Positions 26,596 to 33,986 of a stretch of 64,000 bases of DNA are shown piece by piece. The stretch comes from Thermodesulfobacteriota bacterium (GTDB taxonomy: Bacteria > Desulfobacterota > GWC2-55-46): assembly GCA_030583865.1 (NCBI GenBank), contig CP129479.1, positions 942,744 through 1,006,743 of the forward strand, in the 5' to 3' direction. Made by a program: the position numbers and the translations under genes. A model generated the notes under the pieces. That model saw only the letters and a program-made list of their open reading frames with translations, made no database searches and was not told where the DNA came from. Numbering within the stretch: position 1 is the first letter of the stretch; each line of letters starts with the position of its first letter.

Positions 26596-27369
26596 ATGGC
26601 GGATTGGGCGAAAATAAAATTCTTCTGGAGAAACATGCTGGGCAGCGAGGGATCGACCTTGAGCGCAAGCTCCACGTTTTCCGGTTTCGATGTGGCTTAC
26701 ATATCGAACATGATGGAGACTAACATGTGGGTCGCAGCCGATGCCGCCGGGCCGCATTACATAACGTATGACGCAGGGACAGGGAACTCGGAAGAGGCCG
26801 ATTACCTGGCCGTATCCGGGCATAACCTTTCGACAACCGGGGCGCGCGTTTCGCTTCAGCACTCGAATGACGACGAGGTCTATGAGGATGCCCTGGCCCC
26901 CTTTATGCCTTCTTCTGACAAGACGTTCGTGAAGGAATTCCCGAACCCCGGGGCATACAGGTTCTGGAGACTCGTAATAGAGGACACGACCGCGGCCCCA
27001 TGCATAACTATCTGCGCTCTCGGAACCGGGACCGAGCTCGATTACGCAACTTACTCGTTTGACCCGCATGAGGAGGAAACAAAGGCAAGCATAAATATAA
27101 GCCAGGGGGGCTACCTCGCAGGCGCGCATTCGCATTACATAGAAAGGTCGATATCGTTAAGGTTTGATGATGCGGACCCGGCCCTGTACGAGAAAATTGC
27201 CGAATGGCGAGTCTTGAGCGGGATCAAGAACTTCTTCGTCATGTGGGAGCCCTCCGGCCATCCGGAGGAGGTCTTCCTCATGAGGCCCGAGCCGAGGTTC
27301 TATAACCCCCTGAAGCAAGGAGGTAAACGCAGGGACATAACCCTTCACCTCACGGGAAGAAAGGAATAG
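26596..27369 (+). CDS. Distal tail/minor tail protein
   Basis: A 257-residue, beta-rich protein after the tape measure gene. Residues about 20-150 resemble a galactose-binding/discoidin-like jelly roll (DYLAVSGHNLSTTGARVSLQ; PNPGAYRFWRLVIEDT), and the C-terminal part (SHYIERSISLRFDDADPALY) resembles distal tail domains. Such proteins form the hub ring at the tail tip and may bind sugars. Called by synteny and fold impression. ATG 26596 follows GGAGTCAGG. Confidence 0.6.
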   Translation: MADWAKIKFFWRNMLGSEGSTLSASSTFSGFDVAYISNMMETNMWVAADAAGPHYITYDAGTGNSEEADYLAVSGHNLSTTGARVSLQHSNDDEVYEDALAPFMPSSDKTFVKEFPNPGAYRFWRLVIEDTTAAPCITICALGTGTELDYATYSFDPHEEETKASINISQGGYLAGAHSHYIERSISLRFDDADPALYEKIAEWRVLSGIKNFFVMWEPSGHPEEVFLMRPEPRFYNPLKQGGKRRDITLHLTGRKE

Positions 27370-27377
27370 GGATCTGA

Positions 27378-29192
27378 ATGGAAGACCATCGCATAATGTA
27401 TGACGAGGAGATGGTGGGGGCCGGGCACCCCGCAAAGGCCGATACGCTCAACAGGCTGGCGCTAACAGAGCACAACCCGGACGGGACGCATAGGGACACG
27501 AACGTATATCCGGACTTCCTGACCAAGGGCCCGTGGGTGGACGTGAGGGCGTTCGGGGCCGCTGACGACGGCACTGACGACAGCGAGGCCATACAGGACG
27601 CCATAGACCATATCGAGAGTCTCGGCGGCGGGACGGTTCTCCTGGGGCACAATCACGGCATAGGAAGCTCTATCGTCATTCCCGTAGGCGTAGACGTTAT
27701 AGGGCATGGAAGGGGTACGACCATTTCGATCCTGCCTGGCGCATCCCTTACGGGCGATTTCGCCATACTCGTCAACAGCACTGACGGCTCGGGGTGGACA
27801 GCCCCTTATGCGGCTGCTCCCTGCAACCGCATCGGCAACTTCAAGATAAAGAACGACAACCATGCGACCGTCACCTGCCGGGGCATGTTCGTGGCCTCGG
27901 GCGCTGAGATTTTCGACATAAGGACGGATAACCTTCACCAGACCATAAAGACGACCTCCCAATACCTCGACCTCCTGACCTTGAGGCGAATCGCCTGTAT
28001 GTACAGCAGGGGAGACGACTATCCCATAGAGATTGACAACCTGGGCGACGGCCTCGATATCTCGCAGGTAATTTTCACTGGAACGGGAGAGTGGCACTCG
28101 AACACGAAAGGGCTTTCCGTCAAGGGCTGTAACGGTGGCCAGGTCGGGAAGCTCATTGCAGGGAAGCACCAAATAGTCAACAGCGTGGGCGTAGTTTGCT
28201 CAGGCTGGCACAGCGAGGCCGAGGACGGCGTGATACTCACGATAGACAATAGCTCAGTCGTCCTCGATGGAATGTACCTCTGGGCAGGGAACGCGCCGAG
28301 AATTAAGCTCGTCTCGACGGTTGACAACCAGCATACGGTTTCCCTGCGGAACGTGAACTTCATTGTCAGGCATGACGAGATGCCGGACTCATACGACTGG
28401 TACGACTTGCAGACGCATCCGAATTTCCTCGTAACGGTCGAGAATTGCGGGAAGCTGGCCACGAAGATAGGGAACATAGCCCTTGCGGATGTGGGCGGTA
28501 TGCTGGTCAAGGACAGTACGGGAGCCGCCCTTTCCTCCTGGAACAATTACTCGCATCTCTTGAGCAAGCGCGGCGTAATAGGATACCGGGAGACCCCGGA
28601 GCTTGACCACGCCTTCGACTGCGGGAGCGGGAACATATTCGTCGTATCGGCGATTCAGACCAACGTGGCTGTCACATGGGGCGAGGCGACAGGGACTTAC
28701 TACTACAGGTGCCAGCTCCTCTATGACCCTGTGAGGATGGTGGGGGTGAGCGATTCGGGGAGCGAGTCAAGTCTTGCCCTTATCGAGGACGGAAACGGGG
28801 TCCTAATTACCATCACCTTCGGCATCCGGAAGCGGAACGCCATTTTGAGGGTCTACCGGGGAACTACTACCAACACCTATGACAAGTATGCGGACATCCC
28901 CCTCCTGGCCATAGAGCGGCTCTATGACGACGGGACGTATGTGAACGGCTACCCCTGGCAGGAAAGAAGCGCCGGGGCCGTGGACACGCTCTTTGCGGAC
29001 CCGGTTTCGATTAAGTGGGCCGGGGCCTTGCTTGAGATGCGGGGCGCGGCCTCAGACCCCACGGCAGGGACATGGAAGGCGGCGGACATTATTTATGCAG
29101 GAGCACCCACGCCAGGGGGGAAAATAGGGCGGGTTTGCGTTACCGCCGGGACACCGGGGACATGGAAGCCCTGGGGCGGGATAGACGCATGA
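27378..29192 (+). CDS. Pectate-lyase-superfamily beta-helix tail spike
   Basis: A 604-residue protein. Near residues 50-70 VDVRAFGAADDGTDDSEAIQ, continuing DAIDHI, is the hallmark start of the Pectate_lyase_3/tailspike parallel beta-helix family. It is followed by a solenoid-like region with repeated short strands (about 75-380) and a C-terminal domain with VSIKWAGALLEMRG and a Gly/Pro-rich tail. Phage spikes of this family bind or cleave surface polysaccharide. Catalytic residues cannot be assigned by eye. Location within the tail-tip genes supports virion function and implies a defined cell-surface target. Confidence 0.75.
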   Translation: MEDHRIMYDEEMVGAGHPAKADTLNRLALTEHNPDGTHRDTNVYPDFLTKGPWVDVRAFGAADDGTDDSEAIQDAIDHIESLGGGTVLLGHNHGIGSSIVIPVGVDVIGHGRGTTISILPGASLTGDFAILVNSTDGSGWTAPYAAAPCNRIGNFKIKNDNHATVTCRGMFVASGAEIFDIRTDNLHQTIKTTSQYLDLLTLRRIACMYSRGDDYPIEIDNLGDGLDISQVIFTGTGEWHSNTKGLSVKGCNGGQVGKLIAGKHQIVNSVGVVCSGWHSEAEDGVILTIDNSSVVLDGMYLWAGNAPRIKLVSTVDNQHTVSLRNVNFIVRHDEMPDSYDWYDLQTHPNFLVTVENCGKLATKIGNIALADVGGMLVKDSTGAALSSWNNYSHLLSKRGVIGYRETPELDHAFDCGSGNIFVVSAIQTNVAVTWGEATGTYYYRCQLLYDPVRMVGVSDSGSESSLALIEDGNGVLITITFGIRKRNAILRVYRGTTTNTYDKYADIPLLAIERLYDDGTYVNGYPWQERSAGAVDTLFADPVSIKWAGALLEMRGAASDPTAGTWKAADIIYAGAPTPGGKIGRVCVTAGTPGTWKPWGGIDA

Positions 29193-29262
29193 GCTTTTGT
29201 ACATGTCATTTGAGGAACGCAATTCAGGGCCGGGTAACGAGATCTCCGGCAGGGGAGCCGGG

Positions 29263-30981
29263 ATGGCGATAAGTCTCACAAAGAGATTCATGCGCGAGCT
29301 TGAGAGGGGAGTCAATTCGCCCAATGTGGTCGTGGAACTCGTTCTTGACGGCGGCACGGTCCGCTTCGGGTACCACGGGAGGAACGGGCACCCGATAATA
29401 AGGTTCCTGGCAGGCGGAGAACACGCTGCCGACGGGAGCGCGTTCGCAGCCGGAAGCGACGAGCTACCGGGTGTTGTACCGGCGCTCAAGGCTGTATCCT
29501 CGCTACAGAACAGGCTAGACCCCAGGGCCGGGTACTCGACCAGAGGACAACTTACCGCAATCATATCCGGAAGGGAGAACTTTACTCCCATTATTTCGGG
29601 GAAGTTCCTGAAGAACAGGCGAGCCGTCCGTAAGGACGGGTTCCTGGCCCCTGGTTTCACCTATCCCGACTACGCAGCGACGTTCTCGGGGAAGATTATA
29701 GACTGGTCCAGAAAGGGCGACGAGCTTACCATAGTCATCGCTGACGACTTGAAGGACGCGTCCGCCAAGATACCCGTAGAGAGCGAGTCCAGGACCGAAG
29801 CGATCGATTACACCGGGATGAACCCGGTCGACATAATGGCCGATATCCTCATAAACCGGCTCGGCATAGACCAGTCTTTTGTAGACCTCGGCGGCTTCGA
29901 GCAGGAGCGGGACATGTGGCTTGCCGGATGGCGCTTCGACAGGGTGCTCACGGAACCCAAGGAGGCCAACCAGTACCTGAACGAGCTGCAATCAGAGACT
30001 AATTCGTTCATCGTCCATGACGGAGAAAAGGTCTCGCTCAAGGTCTTCGCCCCGCCAGCGCCCTGGCAGGATGTAGAGGAATGGACGGACAGGACCATAC
30101 TTGAGGGCTCCTTCAGCCTGAAGAGCGGCTCGCGCGAAAGCTTCTACAACAGGATAGTGGTCTATTACGACTATGACGAGTCCGGCGGGGACAGGGAGGA
30201 GAACTTCGAGTCCGCCATAATCGCGGCGGATGCTGCATCGCAGGACCAGTCCGAGTGGAACGAGGTAAGCACCAGGGTGATAAAGAGCAGGTGGATGCGC
30301 TCGCTGGCCTTTTCCCAGCCGGAAGGGATAAGCGGGTTAAGAGTCTATCATGTCTCCAAGGGCAACGGGTCGGGAGAGGGGAACCTATTTTACGACAGCA
30401 CGGCGATGGCCCTTTACTGGAGGGCGCCCGGCGGCCTTCAAGGAGAGCCTGTAAGGCTCTCGCAGGACGGCAAGTACCAGGTCTTCGATACCGACAGGAA
30501 CAGATACATACGGGTTATAGCGGTGATTTCGGAGCTGCCATACTCGGATGCGAGCGCCCCGGTCCTGATAACCGGCGGAAGGGGCGAGACGCATGCAGCG
30601 GCGCTCGCCCAGAAGCTCCTTAGCAGGTTCCGCGACCCTGTCGCCACCGCGAGCTTCGAGATAGACATGAACAGCATCGCCTTCATGGACCGGTTCATAA
30701 AACCATCCGACCTCAAGGACTGCACTACCGATGAAGCCTGTGGCATGGGAAGGACCGGCTGGGTAAGGAACCGGCTCATGCTTACGAGCGTAAGGCCGGA
30801 TTTTTCGACGCACAAGGTCTCCGTCGAGGCCGTGGAGACCAAGATGCACAGGAGATACGCCTTTATAGCCGCGTGCGGCCAGAACGATTACGGGGAAGCC
30901 TCGGGAAAAGAGAGGGCATACGGATTCGTTGGCGGGGCAGGAAACTCGACAGGCGGCGAGGACGGATATTATATCTGGTAG
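29263..30981 (+). CDS. Tail hub/tip protein
   Basis: A protein of about 572 residues, probably the central tail-tip hub (gp27/gpJ-like region). It begins with a segment typical of such proteins (LERGVNSPNVVVELVLDGGT), has AIDYTGMNPVDIMADILINR resembling the hub lateral domain, then long beta-rich repeats. The end, GGAGNSTGGEDGYYIW, is Gly/Tyr-rich. I choose ATG 29263, preceded by AGGGGAG; TTG 29197 and ATG 29203 lie upstream in frame without as good a site. Call based on domain pattern and synteny. Confidence 0.65.
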   Translation: MAISLTKRFMRELERGVNSPNVVVELVLDGGTVRFGYHGRNGHPIIRFLAGGEHAADGSAFAAGSDELPGVVPALKAVSSLQNRLDPRAGYSTRGQLTAIISGRENFTPIISGKFLKNRRAVRKDGFLAPGFTYPDYAATFSGKIIDWSRKGDELTIVIADDLKDASAKIPVESESRTEAIDYTGMNPVDIMADILINRLGIDQSFVDLGGFEQERDMWLAGWRFDRVLTEPKEANQYLNELQSETNSFIVHDGEKVSLKVFAPPAPWQDVEEWTDRTILEGSFSLKSGSRESFYNRIVVYYDYDESGGDREENFESAIIAADAASQDQSEWNEVSTRVIKSRWMRSLAFSQPEGISGLRVYHVSKGNGSGEGNLFYDSTAMALYWRAPGGLQGEPVRLSQDGKYQVFDTDRNRYIRVIAVISELPYSDASAPVLITGGRGETHAAALAQKLLSRFRDPVATASFEIDMNSIAFMDRFIKPSDLKDCTTDEACGMGRTGWVRNRLMLTSVRPDFSTHKVSVEAVETKMHRRYAFIAACGQNDYGEASGKERAYGFVGGAGNSTGGEDGYYIW

Positions 30982-30990
30982 GAGACCATC

Positions 30991-31440
30991 ATGGCAGACC
31001 CGACGTATGACTGGAACGAGATAACCGAGGCGCAGACCGACGCGGACAGCCCCATTGACACGGCCCTTATGGAGGGGATAAGGCGGAACCTTGAGCATCT
31101 GAGGGAGTGGATGGGCGAAAGCTTTACCCCGGCAAGGGACCACGACCATGACGGGATGAACAGCAAGAGCGTCCTGCTCGCCGATTCGGTCGTGACGGTT
31201 GCCAAGCTCAACCTCATGAGTGGGAGCTTTTCAGCCGCGAGCGGGGGCGACTTCTACATAAGCGTCAGCAGGTATTCCCATGTCCCGAGCCTTACCAAGC
31301 TCGGCTCGGTTTACAATGTGCAGCTCTTTCTCCAGACGGACATGCATTCCACGGTTTCCGATATGCACGAGGTGCTCGTCCGTGCGCCGATCGGAAACGG
31401 CGAGACCTTTCACGTATTCTGGGACTATCACGCAGGCTAA
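30991..31440 (+). CDS. Tail fibre-like protein
   Basis: A 149-residue protein starting MADPTYDWNEITEAQTDADS and containing RDHDHDGMNSKSVLLADSVV, a motif seen in trimeric tail-fibre shafts and attachment proteins. The remainder is beta-rich. It is probably a small fibre or spike accessory. It sits between the hub gene and a second small virion-type gene; no enzymatic motif. Confidence 0.55.
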   Translation: MADPTYDWNEITEAQTDADSPIDTALMEGIRRNLEHLREWMGESFTPARDHDHDGMNSKSVLLADSVVTVAKLNLMSGSFSAASGGDFYISVSRYSHVPSLTKLGSVYNVQLFLQTDMHSTVSDMHEVLVRAPIGNGETFHVFWDYHAG

Positions 31441-31449
31441 GGAGGCGTT

Positions 31450-31776
31450 ATGTATTCAGAGGTTTTACACGACGGTTCTGGCAACATCAAGGCATGCTAC
31501 TGCGCAGACACTCTGCCTGTCGAGGCAAACGCCCCGATGTTCAGGTTTACAGGGGTGCCGGACGGGTTTGCGCACGCAAGGCTCAACATAGATACTCTCA
31601 CCGCGATGGAGATAGAGGCCGGGTGCGGGACAAGGGCCGAGCTCGACGGAGGCGGCAACCCTGTGCTTGTGAACGTGGACAGGACCATGTACATAATGGA
31701 GAACTTCGTCGTGGACCTCGAAGCGGAACTCGCCCATGAGGGCCTGGTCCTCCGTGGCATAAAGAAAAAGGGGTAG
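31450..31776 (+). CDS. Hypothetical protein of the tail/lysis junction
   Basis: A 108-residue protein with beta-type composition, starting MYSEVLHDGSGNIKACYCAD and ending in a basic tail. I do not recognise it. SD AAGGAGG precedes ATG 31450. It ends two bases before the holin-like gene and may be a minor tail component. Confidence 0.55.
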   Translation: MYSEVLHDGSGNIKACYCADTLPVEANAPMFRFTGVPDGFAHARLNIDTLTAMEIEAGCGTRAELDGGGNPVLVNVDRTMYIMENFVVDLEAELAHEGLVLRGIKKKG

Positions 31777-31778
31777 AC

Positions 31779-32012
31779 ATGGACGCTCAGGGGAGGAAGG
31801 CTGCGGAGGAGATGGCGGAACTAATAGCGGAGAAGCTCTCGTCGAGTTTCGGGGCCTGCGCCTTTACGCCTTCCGAGCAGGAGGCCGTGAAGGACCTCCT
31901 TAGGACCAAGAGGAACGCGGTAAGGGCCTTCCTCTGGATATGCGGGGCGGTCATGCTCTGGATAATCAAGGACGTATACGTTTACCTTGCGGGGCATCTC
32001 ACGCTCAAGTAG
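31779..32012 (+). CDS. Single-helix membrane protein, holin-like
   Basis: A 77-residue protein with one clear transmembrane helix (about residues 47-70: AVRAFLWICGAVMLWIIKDV), a long helical, acidic N-terminus and a short C-terminus. Its place directly before the endolysin gene is the usual place for a holin, which would open the cytoplasmic membrane for lysis. The single helix fits class III or membrane-anchor types. Function is inferred from context only. Confidence 0.55.
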   Translation: MDAQGRKAAEEMAELIAEKLSSSFGACAFTPSEQEAVKDLLRTKRNAVRAFLWICGAVMLWIIKDVYVYLAGHLTLK

Positions 32013-32025
32013 GAGACGATACCCT

Positions 32026-32379
32026 ATGGAGCTTTCAGAGAAGCAGAGGCGGTTCACGGCCCGGGTGGCCGAGCTTATAAGGTTCGCTTACTCGAACGGC
32101 CTCGAGCTCACACTTGGAGAGGCATACAGGACAGAGGAGCAGCAGAAGCTCTATCTAAAATCCGGGAAAAGCAGGACCATGGCCTCGCCCCACAGGGAAC
32201 GGCTAGCGGTGGACCTTAACCTCTTTATCGGGGGAAAGTACGTCTCGGACGGGGAGGCCTACAGGCCGCTCGGCGAGAAATGGGAGTCGCTCGGTGGAAG
32301 GTGGGGCGGCAGGTTCGGCGTGAGGAAAGAGGAATACGGGACAAAGGTCGGCTGGGACGCAAACCACTTCGAGTATTAA
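32026..32379 (+). CDS. M15-family peptidase endolysin
   Basis: A 117-residue L-alanyl-D-glutamate or D-Ala-D-Ala type metallopeptidase that would cut peptidoglycan cross-links or stems. The zinc-site residues are visible: SPHRERLAVD (H56 and D63) and the C-terminal WDANHFEY (H114), matching the SxHxxGxAxD and xxxWHFE patterns of the family, although the usual Gly is Arg. The ELTLGEAYRTEEQQKLYLKS segment is also typical. ATG 32026 follows AGGAGA. It is compact, without a binding domain, and ends the cluster. Confidence 0.85.
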   Translation: MELSEKQRRFTARVAELIRFAYSNGLELTLGEAYRTEEQQKLYLKSGKSRTMASPHRERLAVDLNLFIGGKYVSDGEAYRPLGEKWESLGGRWGGRFGVRKEEYGTKVGWDANHFEY

Positions 32380-32400
32380 GGCCCTTACTTCCCCTTTCTG

Positions 32401-32445
32401 TTGACAGGCACCTGGCGCGAACCTATACTTAAGTAAGGTTCGCGC
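32401..32445 (+). promoter_or_regulatory. Consensus promoter with a perfect 10-bp inverted repeat over the -10
   Basis: TTGACA (32401-32406), a 17-base spacer and TATACT (32424-32429). GCGCGAACCT (32415-32424) and AGGTTCGCGC (32436-32445) are perfect inverted repeats 11 bases apart, flanking the -10 and start site, as in repressor operators. It would drive the DUF2905 gene and perhaps lpxC. Confidence 0.75.
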
Positions 32446-32535
32446 CCGCTCAGGGCCACTGAGTTGCGGGGCTGGCTCTACTGGCGGAAAGCGCCTGGAT
32501 TCCAATGGGTTTCGCCCTTTAAGTTAAGGCCGTTT

Positions 32536-32751
32536 ATGCCAGGAGTCGGCAAGACCTTAATCATAATAGGTATAATCATACTGATCATCGGGCTTTTCGT
32601 TTCTTTTGGCCCGAGGATACCGTATCTTGGAAAGCTGCCAGGAGACATATATGTAAAAAGGGACAATTTCGTCTTCTATTTCCCGCTTGCCACGTCCATT
32701 ATTGTGAGCCTTGTCCTGACACTCATGCTATATCTCTTCTTCAGGCGATAG
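32536..32751 (+). CDS. DUF2905 small membrane protein
   Basis: A 71-residue protein of the DUF2905 family: VGKTLIIIGIIILIIGLFVS (first helix), a short loop with RIPYLGKLPGDIYVKRDNFV, and a second helix ending in LFFRR. The LGxLPGDIxxKRxNF core is the family signature. Function unknown. I choose ATG 32536 by family length; the frame is open to TTG 32464 but those codons lie in the leader. A palindromic promoter lies about 100 bases upstream. Confidence 0.85.
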   Translation: MPGVGKTLIIIGIIILIIGLFVSFGPRIPYLGKLPGDIYVKRDNFVFYFPLATSIIVSLVLTLMLYLFFRR

Positions 32752-32849
32752 TTGTTGCAAAAAAGAGAAAAATAATCCTTTTTTGGTATTAAAGCTACAC
32801 TGTCGCCATCTTGCAGGACAAAAATACCTGAAAACAAAAGGTTTCCTTC

Positions 32850-33803
32850 ATGGCATACTTATTGCTACATACAACGTCAATGATGATGCAGCAGACTTTG
32901 AAAAACATAATAGAGTTCAGGGGGATCGGGCTCCATACCGGCAGGGAAGTGAACGCCAGGCTCGTCCCTTCCTGCGGAGATTCCGGAATAACCTTTTTCA
33001 GGCGCGACCTCCCGGGCGCTCCTGCCATAAGGGCGGTCTCCTCAAACGTTATATCCACGTCATACGCTACCACGCTCGGGGCGCGTGGCGCTACCGTCTC
33101 CACCATAGAGCACCTCATGGCGGCTTTCTATGGCATGGGCGTTGATAACGCGATAGTCGAGCTCGACGGACCGGAAGTGCCTATTCTCGACGGAAGCGCC
33201 ACCGGGTTCGTCGGAATGATAGAGTCCGCCGGCCTTGTCCAGCTTTCGATGCCGCGGCGGTACATGGTCGTAAAGAAGCCCATAAAGGTCATCGAGGACG
33301 ATAAATACATCTTCCTGCTCCCTTCGGACGGTTCCGGGCTCTCGATAAATTATTCAATAGACTTTGCGCACCCGTTCCTTGCGAAGCAGTCGTTTTCGAG
33401 GCCCTTCTCGAAAGACGTCTTCAGGAAAGAGCTCGGAAGCGCACGCACATTCGGCTTTCTCAAGGACGTTGAGATGATGAGGGCCAACGGCCTCGCGAAG
33501 GGCGGTTCGCTGGACAACGCCATAGTAATAAGCGATAACGAGATACTGAACGAGGGCGGGCTAAGGTATCCGGACGAATTCGTCAGGCACAAGGTCCTCG
33601 ACCTTATGGGCGACATAGCCCTTGTGGGGGCTCCGCTCATAGGCAACATCGTAGCCTACAGGTCGGGCCACGCGCTTAACCATAAGCTCGCCCAGGAGAT
33701 ATGGAGAAAGCCGGGTAAATGGGAGTTCATGGACTCCCACTCATGGGACGACGGCATACACGCTCCGGCTCCCGTGCTCATGGAGAAGATGGCGAGCGTT
33801 TAG
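32850..33803 (+). CDS. lpxC: UDP-3-O-acyl-N-acetylglucosamine deacetylase
   Basis: Zinc deacetylase that commits UDP-acyl-GlcNAc to lipid A synthesis. The protein carries EFRGIGLHTGREVNARLVP, STIEHLMAAFYGMGVDNAIV (zinc-binding histidine in EHL), DEFVRHKVLDLMGDIAL (zinc-binding His and Asp) and the C-terminal YRSGHALNHKLA (catalytic histidine). Length is about 305-317. ATG 32850 follows AAAGG at good spacing; ATGs at 32880-32886 match the family start (MQQTLK) more closely and could be the real one. Its presence shows a Gram-negative outer membrane. A strong terminator follows. Confidence 0.96.
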   Translation: MAYLLLHTTSMMMQQTLKNIIEFRGIGLHTGREVNARLVPSCGDSGITFFRRDLPGAPAIRAVSSNVISTSYATTLGARGATVSTIEHLMAAFYGMGVDNAIVELDGPEVPILDGSATGFVGMIESAGLVQLSMPRRYMVVKKPIKVIEDDKYIFLLPSDGSGLSINYSIDFAHPFLAKQSFSRPFSKDVFRKELGSARTFGFLKDVEMMRANGLAKGGSLDNAIVISDNEILNEGGLRYPDEFVRHKVLDLMGDIALVGAPLIGNIVAYRSGHALNHKLAQEIWRKPGKWEFMDSHSWDDGIHAPAPVLMEKMASV

Positions 33804-33822
33804 CGCCACTGGATAGATATGG

Positions 33823-33850
33823 AAAAGCCCCTTGCGGGGCTTTTTTTTTG
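33823..33850 (+). terminator. Intrinsic terminator after lpxC
   Basis: AAAAGCCCC pairs with GGGGCTTTT around TTGC and continues into a run of nine T. It ends the lpxC transcript 20 bases after the stop. Confidence 0.92.
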
Positions 33851-33884
33851 CCTTCGCGGCCAAGGCGCGACAGGAACGCTTTGA

Positions 33885-33913
33885 TTGCAAAAATGCATGA
33901 TTTATGTTAATAT
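33885..33913 (+). promoter_or_regulatory. Possible promoter for the phoH-lnt-prfB group
   Basis: TTGCAA, a 17-base spacer and TAATAT in an AT-rich patch between the lpxC terminator and phoH. Each hexamer matches the consensus at four of six positions, so support is moderate. The local AT-richness stands out from the GC-rich surroundings. Confidence 0.45.
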
Positions 33914-33950
33914 TTTAAACTGATGTGAAATGGGATAATCCCTGTATCGG

Positions 33951-33970
33951 CCCCTCTACGGAGGGGTTTT
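33951..33970 (+). terminator. Stem-loop with T-run in the phoH leader
   Basis: CCCCTC, TACG loop, GAGGGG and TTTT, ending 16 bases before the phoH ATG. The stem is short but with a stable UACG tetraloop. It could be a weak terminator or attenuator in the leader. Confidence 0.5.
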
Positions 33971-33986
33971 GAATTCAAATACGAGA

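Larger units (their letters stand above)
15960..32379 (+). mobile_element. Compact tailed-phage particle cluster (GTA-like or domesticated prophage)
   Basis: About 16.4 kb between ychF and the DUF2905/lpxC genes, every gene on the + strand, in the order regulator, TerS, TerL, portal, scaffold, capsid, connectors, tail tube, frameshifted tail chaperone, tape measure, distal tail, spike, hub, fibres, holin-like, endolysin. No integrase, excisionase, repressor, replication or lysogeny gene is seen, nor a tRNA or clear att repeat at either edge. Codon use (AGG, ATA) looks like that of neighbours, and a host repeat of family A lies inside. These traits match gene transfer agents and long-domesticated prophages better than an intact prophage. 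Confidence 0.75.

Noticed and set aside
15932-32409. GTTGACAGGC at 15932-15941 and again at 32400-32409, as possible att sites around the particle cluster
   Set aside because: The match is only ten bases and in the right copy is simply the -35 of a promoter; a similar TTGACAGGC occurs after hppA. No tRNA or longer repeat supports integration.
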